Both the position numbers and the translations under genes were made by a program. The notes beneath the pieces were generated by a model that was given only the letters and a program-made list of their open reading frames with translations, was not told the DNA's origin and ran no database searches. From Halichondria panicea (taxonomy: Eukaryota; Porifera; Demospongiae; Suberitida; Halichondriidae): a DNA stretch of 64,000 nucleotides. The stretch spans positions 413,001 through 477,000 of the forward strand of contig NC_087390.1 in assembly GCF_963675165.1 (NCBI RefSeq), given 5' to 3'. Of this stretch, positions 22,501 to 31,900 are shown piece after piece (position 1 is the stretch's first letter; each line of letters begins with the position of its first letter).

Positions 22501-24710
22501 GTTGTAGGTCCATTAAACTTGATTCGACTATTGAAAGCATAAATGGGGCCATTGTTGCTGACAATATTCCTTCCAGTGAATGTTACATATGACTTCGAAA
22601 TGTTCAAACTGCCTATGTTATTAGTAATGTCAGTATTGTGGATGATAAAGGTGGAAGATGGGAAGACATCAATTGTTCCACTTTCATTAGCAACATTGTT
22701 TGTCAGAGTACTGTCGGAGATGGACACACTGCCTCTGTAAACACTAATCGCTCCACCATAGTTAGCTCTGTTGTTTGTCAGCTCGCTATTGGAGATGGAC
22801 ACACTGCCTGAGCCAACACTAATCGCTCCACCAGTAGTAGTACCTCTGTTGTTTGTCAGCTCGCTATTGGAGATGGACGCACTGCCTGATTTAACACGAA
22901 TCGTTCCAACAATGTCAGCACTGTTGTATGTCAGTGTGCTGTTAGAGATGGACACATTGCCTGAGTCAACATCAATCGCTCCACCATAGTTAGCTCTGTT
23001 TTTTGTCAGCTCGCTATTGGAGATGGACGCACTGCCTGAGTCAACACGAATCCCTCCACCAAAATAAGCACTGTTGTTTGTCAGAGCACAGTCAGAGATA
23101 GACACATTGCCTGACTCAGCATAAATCGCTCCACCATTATGGTCGACTTTGTTGTTTTTCAGCTCACTATTGGAGATGGACGCACTGCCTGAGTAAACAA
23201 AAATCACTCCACCATCGTTAGCACTGTTGTTTGTCAGCTCACAGTTAGAGATAGACACACTGCCTAAATAAACAATAATCGCTCCACCATAGTTAGTAGC
23301 ACTGTTTTTTGTCAGCTCACTGTTGAAGATGGACGCACTGCCTGAGTAAACAAAAATCACTCCACTATCGTTAGCACTGTTGTTTGTCAGCTCACAGTTA
23401 AAGATAGACACACTGCCTGAGTCAACAATAATCGTTGCACCAGAGTTAGTAGCACCGTTTTTTGTCAGCTCACTGTTGGAGATGGACGCACTGCCTGAGC
23501 CAACACCAATCGCTCCACCATAATTAGCACTGTTGTTTGTCAGCTCACAGTTAAAGATAGACACACTGCCTGAGTAAACAATAATCGCTCCACCATAGTT
23601 AGTAGCACTGTTGAATGTCAGCTCACTGTTGGAGATGGAAGCACTGCCTGAGCCAATACCAATCGCTCCACCATAATTAGCACTGTTGTTTGTCAGCTCG
23701 CTGTTGGAGATGGACACACTATCTGAGCCAACACTAATCGCTCCACCATTGTTAGCTCTGTTCTTTGTCAGCTTGCTGTTAGAGATAGACACACTGCCAT
23801 TATTAGTAGCTCTGTTGTTTGTCAGCGTACTGCCAGAGATAGATATACTACCTGAGTAAACACTAATCGCTCCGCCATCGCTATAGGCACTGTTGTTTGT
23901 CAGCTCACTGTTGAAGATGGACACACTGCTTGAGACAACAGCAATGGCACCACCATACTGAGAAGCTTTGTTATTTGTAAAGTTACACCCAGTGATCACT
24001 ACAGTACCAGATACCACTTCTACTGCTCCTCCACTCCCAGCACTGTTACAGTTGAACTCTGTGTTGTTGATAAGAGAGTTGTTTGACTTAATGTAAACTG
24101 CACCTCTACTATTTCTAGTAAACTCGTTTTTTGTTATGTACACATCACCAGCCTCAATGTGCAGTGCCTGACCAGTGTTGTTCATAAAGAGAGTGCTCTC
24201 AATTGTTGCAGTTTGAGTATTAGCAATCTTAAATATGTGGGTTTCTGTCTGATTAAACTTCATGAAGTAGCAGTTTTTGATATAAACATCGTGGGAACCA
24301 ACAATGATTACTCCTTGATGTGAGTTTGGTGATCCGATATTCACTCCAACGAAACTCAAGCATTCAATGTTCAATTTGGTAATACTAACAAAACGTATCG
24401 CACCATTGCTATGGAATCCAACTACAGCTGTATTTTTGTTCTGGCCAGTGATTTGCACATGTGAGAAGTTACGAATCAATAACTGCTCGGTTAACACATG
24501 ATCTCCAGGTAGAAAGCTCAAGGTGAGATTGTCTCCATCAGATAACAGGTCTGTTTGGACAAGCTGCTCGAGAGTGAAACAAGTTCCATTTCGATATTCA
24601 TGACACAAGTAAGTTGAATCCACTGGCACAATGTGATAGTGCTCACTCCTGGTAACAGTAGCTAGGATCAGTAGCAGTATTAACCAGCTGAGAATACTTC
24701 TAGACAGCAT
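19569..24710 (-). CDS. Receptor A: signal peptide, ~18-rung Pmp-like beta-helix, Cys-rich stalk, multi-TM domain, cytoplasmic tail
   Basis: 1713 residues in one exon; the ATG at 24710 opens a clear signal peptide (MLSRSILSWLILLLILATV). Residues about 230-690 hold about 18 near-identical rungs of 25-26 residues with consensus SGSVSISNSELTNNSA then GGAI. The GGAI and LTNN-type motifs resemble the GGAI/FxxN repeats of chlamydial polymorphic membrane proteins. Looser beta-helix continues to about 900. A Cys-rich stalk with CTCPIGLKP and CAYNRSGVLCGEC occupies about 1120-1235. Eight or nine membrane helices follow (about 1237-1575), then a tail of about 139 aa with acidic and Pro-rich parts (ENDDDELLEAVDDYEQRD, PAPPP). 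The layout fits a surface receptor, not a bacterial autotransporter. Alternating rung types show a two-rung higher-order repeat. It is convergent with SOAT. Ligand and signalling are unknown. Confidence 0.9.
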   Translation of the reverse strand: MLSRSILSWLILLLILATVTRSEHYHIVPVDSTYLCHEYRNGTCFTLEQLVQTDLLSDGDNLTLSFLPGDHVLTEQLLIRNFSHVQITGQNKNTAVVGFHSNGAIRFVSITKLNIECLSFVGVNIGSPNSHQGVIIVGSHDVYIKNCYFMKFNQTETHIFKIANTQTATIESTLFMNNTGQALHIEAGDVYITKNEFTRNSRGAVYIKSNNSLINNTEFNCNSAGSGGAVEVVSGTVVITGCNFTNNKASQYGGAIAVVSSSVSIFNSELTNNSAYSDGGAISVYSGSISISGSTLTNNRATNNGSVSISNSKLTKNRANNGGAISVGSDSVSISNSELTNNSANYGGAIGIGSGSASISNSELTFNSATNYGGAIIVYSGSVSIFNCELTNNSANYGGAIGVGSGSASISNSELTKNGATNSGATIIVDSGSVSIFNCELTNNSANDSGVIFVYSGSASIFNSELTKNSATNYGGAIIVYLGSVSISNCELTNNSANDGGVIFVYSGSASISNSELKNNKVDHNGGAIYAESGNVSISDCALTNNSAYFGGGIRVDSGSASISNSELTKNRANYGGAIDVDSGNVSISNSTLTYNSADIVGTIRVKSGSASISNSELTNNRGTTTGGAISVGSGSVSISNSELTNNRANYGGAISVYRGSVSISDSTLTNNVANESGTIDVFPSSTFIIHNTDITNNIGSLNISKSYVTFTGRNIVSNNGPIYAFNSRIKFNGPTTLSNNRGILGGAISADQSEIYINTEGVLITNNTATSGGGIFLRESALFVNVPVEIYHNTAHKDGGGIYAYFSEVEFQSVQMVDADGNPLPLNTQSEIAHNIAENGGGIHAVSSTINFAQSHVNIDSNTANASGGGLFLQQSSKLYLFKTKGDRIRSTFNVKLMINNNLAQYGGGIFVADDTQRSACGGGVTEDDDTHTIFSGCFIQTIKLYGWDRNLNYFNTFMTNNTATQSGADIYGGLLDRCTINQNAEYEIYSNGSILDYINNTIKSSTELSISSGPVQVMFCNYSQNDYVSPRKGHAFKISVMAVDQVGNPMNATIHSSVITDSGFDRLKEGQAKQTVGHQCTELEYNVFSQDSSAQVELYAEGPCINLGISKQLIKISFLPCTCPIGLKPIQSDTECKCDCDPDLLQYQITNCSEENETIKLESNNNIWIEVINTTNKTGYVVSNCAFDYCVKRPVNISLSNRDEQCAYNRSGVLCGECQSGLSVMLATSKCKECSNFYLFLLISFALAGILLVAFILVLNITIATGNIQGLIFYANILAANRAIFLPNLNNFLTVFVSWVNLDLGIEICFYDGMNSQAKVLLQLVFPAYLFLLMFLVIILSNYFDSFAKLLSNRNPVAALGTLVLLSYSKFLRFIIAALQYRVLDYPDGSTNTVWLYDGNVQYFTPNHIPQFFAAAIILIAGGLFTVLLFFGQWLQHCSKVMKWTKNTKYIGFMDAYHAPFTPKHRYWVGLLLFALIAHNLVVAMAPDTSLPVLSSGCIAFGLISLNNRVYKKQLSEYLEALFLLNLGILSYATSYVVETNRQQETLAFVSMSIAFILFVIIISYHFHHFILKKTKIWLKIKEVVNYVKRNLCAGTADIRLRRANNAWEMYQQVADENDDDELLEAVDDYEQRDALNPPYTDGAVEEADPDRYITPPIIRPATRPDQLRLSYMDELAPLAAEDYRPAPPPQRVNHRPVVTHTEIGPIHNEV

Positions 24711-24900
24711 ATCTGAGGTGCATGTATATGAGGATGATTGTTAGCGTGTTAATCATTATGCTGCTCCAAGAATGCTCAACAATGCATACCCTGTAATATG
24801 TTACTATACAATATCTTCAACTCACTTATTCAATGGACACTCTTTTCTGTTTTACTATGCTTCTACTAGTCAACCAGCGCTTTAAATATTGTTTTTTTTA
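24711..24900 (-). promoter_or_regulatory. Conserved 5' flank of receptor A
   Basis: The first ~190 bp upstream of the ATG are recognisably shared with receptors B (33743-33970), C (41609-41830) and D (55452-55660). Shared blocks include ATTATGCTGCTCCAAGAATG, CTCACTTATTCAATGGA and TCTTTTCTGTTTTACTAT in plus-strand sense, plus an AT-rich TTTAAA that could serve as a TATA-like element. Promoter function is inferred from conservation and position only. Confidence 0.45.
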
Positions 24901-24999
24901 GTGATTGCCATAATTATATATGGACTTAGGGGAGTTTGAAAGCAAAGCACCACATACTGGCAAGGCCATCATCTGTGCTGTATATTGTAGTCTGCATGG

Positions 25000-25523
25000 C
25001 CTGTATGTATATAGGGGTATAAACCCAATACCTGCTATGTGGTTCCCCAGTTTGAAAGCATAATTATAAAGCACTGTATAATTATAGTTCATGCCAACCA
25101 CATATTGGCATGGCCATATGAAGTATTGTTGTCTAACCTATAATATATATATATTATATATATATGGGTAGACTCAGCACCTCCCATGGGGTTCCCCAGT
25201 TTGAAAGCATATAAAGCACCCGTTCATGTCAACCACATATTAATTGGCATGGCCATCTGAAGTATTGTTGTCTGACCTATAATATATATATATATATATA
25301 TGGGTAGACTCAGCACCTCCCATGGGGTTCCCCAGTTTGAAAGCATATAAAGCACCAGTTCATGCCAACCACATAATTTATTGGCATGGCCATCTATTGT
25401 TTGACCTATAATGGGTAGACTCAGCACCTCCCATGGGGTTCCCCAGTTTGAAAGCATATAAAGCACCCGTTCATGTCAACCACATATTAATTGGCATGGC
25501 CATCTGAAGTATTGTTGTCTGAC

Positions 25524-25575
<52 letters not shown>

Positions 25576-26160
25576 TAGACTCAGCACCTCCCATGGGGTT
25601 CCCCAGTTTGAAAGCATATAAAGCACCAGTTCATGCCAACCACATAATTTATTGGCATATGGCCATCTATTGTTTGACCTATAATGGGTAGACTCAGCAC
25701 CTCCCATGGGGTTCCCCAGTTTGAAAGCATATAAAGCACCAGTTCATGTCAACCACATATTAATTGGCATATGGCCATCTATTGTTTGACCTATAATGGG
25801 TAGACTCAGCACCTCCCATGGGGTTCCCCAGTTTGAAAGCATATAAAGCACCAGTTCATGCCAACCACATAATTTATTGGCATATGGCCATCTATTGTTT
25901 GACCTATAATGGGTAGACTCAGCACCTCCCATGGGGTTCCCCAGTTTGAAAGCATATAAAGCACCAGTTCATGCCAACCACATAATTTATTGGCATATGG
26001 CCATCTATTGTTTGACCTATAATGGGTAGACTCAGCACCTCCCATGGGGTTCCCCAGTTTGAAAGCATATAAAGCACCAGTTCATGTCAACCACATATTA
26101 ATTGGCATGGCCATCTGAAGTATTGTTGTCTGACCTATAATGGGTAGACTCATAGTACCT
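25000..26160. repeat. ~112-bp minisatellite (9 clear copies plus a degenerate one) upstream of receptor A
   Basis: The start of the unit, GGTAGACTCAGCACCTCCCA, recurs at about 25166, 25302, 25413, 25574, 25686, 25798, 25911 and 26023, with a decayed version at 26142. Spacing is 111-113 bp except where TA runs have grown inside a unit (136 and 161 bp). The unit contains GGTTCCCCAGTTTGAAAGC and CATGGCCATCTG, which occur once upstream of the other receptors. Short frames across it are artefacts of the period. Confidence 0.9.
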
Positions 26161-26850
26161 CCCATGCATGAGTGGTTCCCCATGCAGTAACCAGAAGATA
26201 AGGGTCTGACTGTCGGAAGCATCCTGTTTAAGAAAAAGCATGAAGTCCCACGATGTGAGATAATTATGGTGTATAATTAATTATAGATATACGCAATATA
26301 ATTTTCAATACAATCATGTTGGTTGTACTTTTAGTGATTAATTTTTGATTGCTTCTTTGTAAAGTATAATACCTCGTAAAGTCAAACTGAGTCAATAATT
26401 ATGATAGCATAATACACTCACTTCTGGTAACAGTATAGCTAGGGTCGTGAAAATACCCACATCCATAATACCTTCTCAAAATCGATCGATTTTGTCTTCT
26501 AGATGAGCCTATCATTATTATAGTATAGGCATTAATTTTATTTATAGTTGTGTTCCAATGTAGTCTAATTCCAATGTTCTACGTACTATATTAAATTATG
26601 GCCATAACTACATGCTGCTTATGCATGGCTATGTACATAGTCATGGTGATGTACATACAATATATGCATGGCCATTATGATACATGCAGTCAGTGCCTGT
26701 AATCTATAGAGAGTAGAATACCACAAATTTGTGAATATTGGTACACAAATGTGAATATGCAACAGTAGGTAAATGATTGAGTTTCAAAGTGTTTCCATGG
26801 CAACCTAAGGTTGTGGATATATGCATGGTGCTTATATATAATTATTATAA
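26161..26850. other. Intergenic, no gene seen
   Basis: AT-rich sequence with short palindromic AATTATAATT-type words. No reading frame, RNA gene or repeat that I can support. Confidence 0.4.
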
Positions 26851-27195
26851 CAGCAACAAATTGTTATATTTGGCAATCGCTTAGCGATGGCCGGAAAACA
26901 CCAACCGTTGTTGGCTAAGGTCTGGAGCTCTGGCACAACACCAGTGGATATTTATCTAATATATACAGCAATAAATTGTTATATTTGGCAATCGCTTAGC
27001 GATGGCCGGAAAACACCAACCATTGTTGGCTAAGGTCTGGAGCTCTGGCACAACACCAGTGGATATTTATCTAATATATACAGCAATAAATTGTTATATT
27101 TGGCAATCGCTTAGCGATGGCCGGAAAACACCAACCGTTGTTGGCTAAGGTCTGGAGCTCTGGCACAACATCAGTGGATATTTATCTAATATATA
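26851..27195. repeat. Three tandem copies of a 115-bp unit
   Basis: Copies start at about 26851, 26966 and 27081 and are nearly identical; each contains GGCAATCGCTTAGCGATGGC, itself holding a small palindrome (ATCGCTTAGCGAT). One or two substitutions separate the copies, so the amplification is recent. Confidence 0.9.
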
Positions 27196-27223
27196 CAGGG
27201 TTTAATCATTGTTTACATAATAG

Positions 27224-27356
27224 TTAGACACTGTTTAGGAAGTTTCTACATGATTTAGAAGCCCAAAGGGCTGGTTGTAGTATCCCGAACGCAGTGATGG
27301 TTCTACTAGCCCTGAGGACTTCTAAATCATGTGGAAACTTCCTAAACAGTGTCTAA
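27224..27356. mobile_element. 133-bp foldback MITE
   Basis: TTAGACACTGTTTAGGAAGT at the left is mirrored at the right by CTTCCTAAACAGTGTCTAA. The arms extend about 50 bp to AAGCCC/GGGCT around a short loop. No target duplication is clear and there is no coding capacity. Confidence 0.8.
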
Positions 27357-27935
27357 GCACTTGATTTTAGATCATAGCAACCATGAGTATTTAGCCAATC
27401 AGAGTTGAATGTTCTTATCTAATCTTTGCTACATGATTTTCTAAGTGAAGTACATGATTTTCTAAGTTGGATAGAACACTTCCTTTAGCCAATTAAATTG
27501 CAGTACTTATGGCAAACATGATCTAAATAATAAGTACACATGCTGTTTCGTACTACTCGTACCTTTTTGATTAGCGATGTAACTCAAAGCAAAATAATAA
27601 TTATTGTCAGCTAAGGCTTAATTGTTTTACACATGAATTGTTATTAAATTGTCTAACGTTTGGTAAAAACCACACTTTACTTCCAGAGATAATTGATTAT
27701 TACATACATTTTTCACAATTACCCCCGTTTTCACCTAAATCTTGAGAAATAGGTTTTGATGTAGCTTATTTAAATTTATTCACTTATACACAATGATAAT
27801 AATTATTAGTTCACTAATCTAGAGATACATTTATTAAGTGATATATTTAAATACTCACAAATTTGTGATATTCTACTCTCTATAGATTACAGACACTGTA
27901 CATGTGAGTCGAAGCCATCTACCACATGCCCATTG

Positions 27936-28140
27936 ATATTGGATCAACTGTACTCAAGTTATGGCTGTTGAAAGATGTTCAACTACACCCCCACCCCGTT
28001 TAATCAATCTTTTTCAGCTGCCATACTTGAATTCCATGGATCCAATGTCAAAGATTTTATGATTTTCTGAAAGCTTGGAAAAAAACCTTTCAAATGATGT
28101 GTTTCAAAGTTCATATTTGAGAGATAAAAGTATTTACCAA
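27936..28140. repeat. Dispersed foldback-like repeat, copy 3
   Basis: It shares GTTGAAAGATGTTCAACTAC and GATTTTCTGAAAGCTTGGAA with copy 2 at 3811-4140, but the two halves are in swapped order. The surrounding 27357-28509 has no gene that I can support. Confidence 0.55.
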
Positions 28141-28526
28141 TTTGTCTTTACCTCCTCCCAGAGCTGTCCAGAGCTGTATGGGTCTTTACACAAGTATTTT
28201 ACTATTATAGGTTAATCTATAATTACAGCCCCTCTCTCTACCTGTTTACTGCCATACTTGAACTATATGACCATGGTTATATAATTATACTAGTGATTGA
28301 TACCGGCAAACAAACACGCACACATAATTGTAATAGATCTAGTACATTATAGTGTGGTAGCTACATAAGACAGATGATACTTTATTGCGTATATACCGGT
28401 ATTGTGAAGATTACTTTTTCTTGTGATCGTTATAATTATTGTCAGCACAAGTGTCGCTTCCATTGTTTTTGTACGCATCTTGTGTCATAATAAAGTCTCA
28501 TAATGAATTGTAATCTATATAGTATA

Positions 28527-28691
28527 CCGTATATAGTGGGTAATTTTTGAGGGCCAATATTTTCGCAGATTTCATGGATTTCACCTAGCCACAAAAAATT
28601 CAACTTTAAAAATGCATGTTCAATATTCAAGTCCACTAAAAAAATCTATCCTCAAAAACATTATACATGAAATTCCCAATTCACGTAACGG
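28527..28691. mobile_element. CCGTATATAG-type MITE
   Basis: CCGTATATAGTGGGTAATTT at the left and a diverged inverse (AATTCCCAATTCACGTAACGG) at the right, with TA on both sides. It belongs loosely to the same group as the elements at 62263 and 62827. Confidence 0.6.
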
Positions 28692-28909
28692 TATAATTAT
28701 ATAGTACATGTCTTTAAGTTAATTGTTAGCCAATATTTTGTGGGAACCAGTAAAATAATAATATAGCACAACTAAAATCAAAATCCTATCTCTCTTTAAA
28801 CTATAGTGACACAAACAATTGCTAACAATAGTAACTGTTGGAAATACACAATATGCCTACAAACATTATTTAAGTTGCATAAAAGTATACCTCAACTAAA
28901 TAAGACAGT

Positions 28910-31900
28910 TCACACTTTATTGTGTATCGGACCTATTTCTGTGTGTGTAACAACAGGACGATGATTGATTCTTGTAGGGGGAGGGGCTGGTCTGTAGTCC
29001 TCTGCGGCGAGGGGGGCTAGTTCATCCATGTAGGATAGTCTCAGCTGGTCCGGCCTCGTGGCTGGTCTGATGATGGGAGGAGTAATGTAACGATCAGAGT
29101 TAGCTTCTTCCACGGCTCCATCAGTGTAAGGTGGGTTCAAGGCGTTTCTTTGTTCATAGTCGTCTACTGCTTCGAGTAATTCATCGTCATCATTTTCATC
29201 GGCTACTTGCTGATACATTTCCCGGTCATTGTTAGCTCGTCGAAGTCTAATGTCTGCAGCACCAGCACATAAGTTCCTTTTGATATCATTAACAACTTCC
29301 TTTATCTTGAGCCATCTTTTGGTTTTCTTCAGTATGAAGTGGTGGAAATGGTAGCTGATTATTATCACAAAAAGTATGAAAGCTATAGACATTGAAACAA
29401 AAGCCAGTGTTTCTTGTTGTCGGTGTGTTTCAACAACATAGGAAGTGCCAATAGATAGAATGCCGAGATTAAGCAGAAATAATGCTTCTAAATATTCATT
29501 AAGTCGCTTTTTATACACTCGGTTGTTCAATGATATCAGTCCGAATGCAATACACCCAGATGATAGCACAGGGAGAGAAGTGTCTGGAGCCATTGCAACT
29601 ACTAGATTATAAGCGATCAGAGCAAAGAGGAGCAGTCCCACCCAGTAGCGATGCTTGGGAGTGAATGGAGCATGGTATGCATCCATGAAACCAATGTACT
29701 TTGTATTCTTAGTCCATTTCATAACTTTTGAACAGTGCGGAAGCCATTGTCCAAAAAAGAGTAGTACAGTGAACAATCCACTGGAAATGAGGATAATGGC
29801 AGCAGCAAAAAACTGAGGAATGTGATTGGGAGTGAAGTATGGTACGTTGCCATCATACAACCAAACTATAACACTTGTACCATCGGGATAATCCATAACC
29901 CTGTTTTGTAGTGCAGCAATGATAAACCGTAAAAATTTTGAATAAGAGAGTAGGACGAGTGTGCCTAGGGCAGCAACTGGGTTCCTGTTGGAGAGGAGCT
30001 TTGCAAATGAGTCAAAATAGTTGCTTAAAATTATAACAAGAAGCATTAGAAGAAACAAGTAAGCTGGGAAGACAAGTTGAAGGAGCACTTTTGCTTGAGA
30101 GTTCATTCCATCGTAAAAGCATGTCTCTATACCCAAGTCAAGATTCACCCATGATACGAAAACTGTTAAAAAGTTGTTTACGTTAACTAAGAAAATCGCT
30201 CTATTAGCTGCTAGTATATTGGCATAAAAAATGAGACCATGAATATTCCCAGTTGCTATAGTGATGTTGAGCACGAGAATTAAAGCAACTAGCAATATAC
30301 CTGCCAGTGTAAATGGAATTAACAAAAGAGGGTAAGGATCAGAACAATCTTTACAGTTGGACGTAGCCAACACAAGACTCAGTCCAGATTTACATTCTCC
30401 ACATAAGACACCACTTCGATTGTAGGCACATTGTTCGTCAGAGTTGCTTAGACTGATGTGGACTGGTTTTTCTACACAATAGTCAAATGCACAGTTACTA
30501 ACAACATAACCTGTTTTGTTGGTAGTATTTATAACTTCTATCCATATGTTGTTATTATTTTCCAGCTTTATGGTTCCATTTACCTCAGAACAGTTTGTAA
30601 TCTGATATTGTAGCAAGTCTGGATCACAGTCACACTTGCACTCAGTATCGGACTGAATTGGTTTGAGTCCAATAGGGCATATGCAGGATTGAAAAGAAAT
30701 ATTGAGGAGTTGTCTTGAAATTCCCAAATTGATGCATGGACCCTCAGCATAAAGTTCCACTTGAGCAAAGCTATCTTGTGAGAGTACATTGTACTCTAAT
30801 TCTGTGCACTGATTGCTAACATTTTGTTCTGCCTGTCCTTCTTTGAGGCGACCAACTCTACTCTTAGTGATAACAGAACTTCGAATTGTAGCATTCATTG
30901 GATTTCCAACTTGGTCAACAGCCATAACACTGATTTTAAATGTGTGTCCCTTTCTTGGAGAAACATAGTCATTTTGTGAATAGTTACAAAACATCACCTG
31001 AACAGGCGCAGAGGAGATCGATAATTCAGTGGAGGATTTTATGGTGTTAGTTATGTAGTCCAATCCAGATCCATTTGAAGAAATCTCATATTCAGCATAT
31101 TGATTAATTGAACACCTGTCCAATAGACCTCCGTAGATGTCTGCTCCTGACTGGGTAGCCGTGTTGTTAGTCATGAATGTGTTGAAATAGTTTGAATCAG
31201 AGCTGTAGTACCCATACAAATCAATTGTTTGAATGAAGCAGTCAGCAAAAATGGTACGAGTATCATCATCTTCTGTGACCCCTCGTCCACACGCGCTCCT
31301 CTGTGTGCCATCTGCCACAAGTATCCCCCCTCCGTATTGAGCCAAGTTGTTGTTAATCATTAACTTGACATATCGATCCTGAATCCTATATTCTTCATCC
31401 GTTTTAAATAGGTACAGTTTCGAACTTTGCTGTAGAAACACTCCACCTCCATTAGCATTAGCTGTGTTCGAGTCAATGTTGACGTATGATAGAGTTAGTT
31501 TAATAGTTGTAGATACTGCATGTATACCTCCACCATTCTCAGCAATATTGTGAGCAATCTCACTCTGTGTATTTGGAAGAAGTGGCATACCATCTGGACC
31601 CCGCATCAGCACAGATTGGAACTCAACTCTGCTAGAATATGCATAAATCCCTCCACCATCCTGTGCTGTGTTGTGATACATCTTTATTGGCTCATTTACA
31701 AAGAGTGTACTCTCTCTCAGAAATATCCCTCCTCCAGAGGTAGCTGTGTTGTTGGTGATGACAACTCCTTCTGTGTTAATGTATATTTCACTCTGGACAG
31801 AGCTGATGGCTCCACCAAACACACCACGATTGTTACTCAGTGTTGTAGGTCCATTAAACTCGATTCGACTATTGAAAGCATAAATGGGACGACCATTGTT

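Noticed and set aside
19569-24710. A bacterial autotransporter or contaminating chlamydial gene
   Set aside because: GGAI repeats suggest Pmp, but there is no C-terminal beta-barrel. Instead there are multiple hydrophobic helices and a cytoplasmic tail, and the gene sits among intron-containing genes.
25224-26045. Several 60-80-codon minus-strand frames with identical peptides
   Set aside because: Produced by the 112-bp minisatellite; they break wherever the unit length changes.
25000-26160. CRISPR-like array
   Set aside because: Repeats are adjacent 112-bp units without unique spacers, in a eukaryotic setting.
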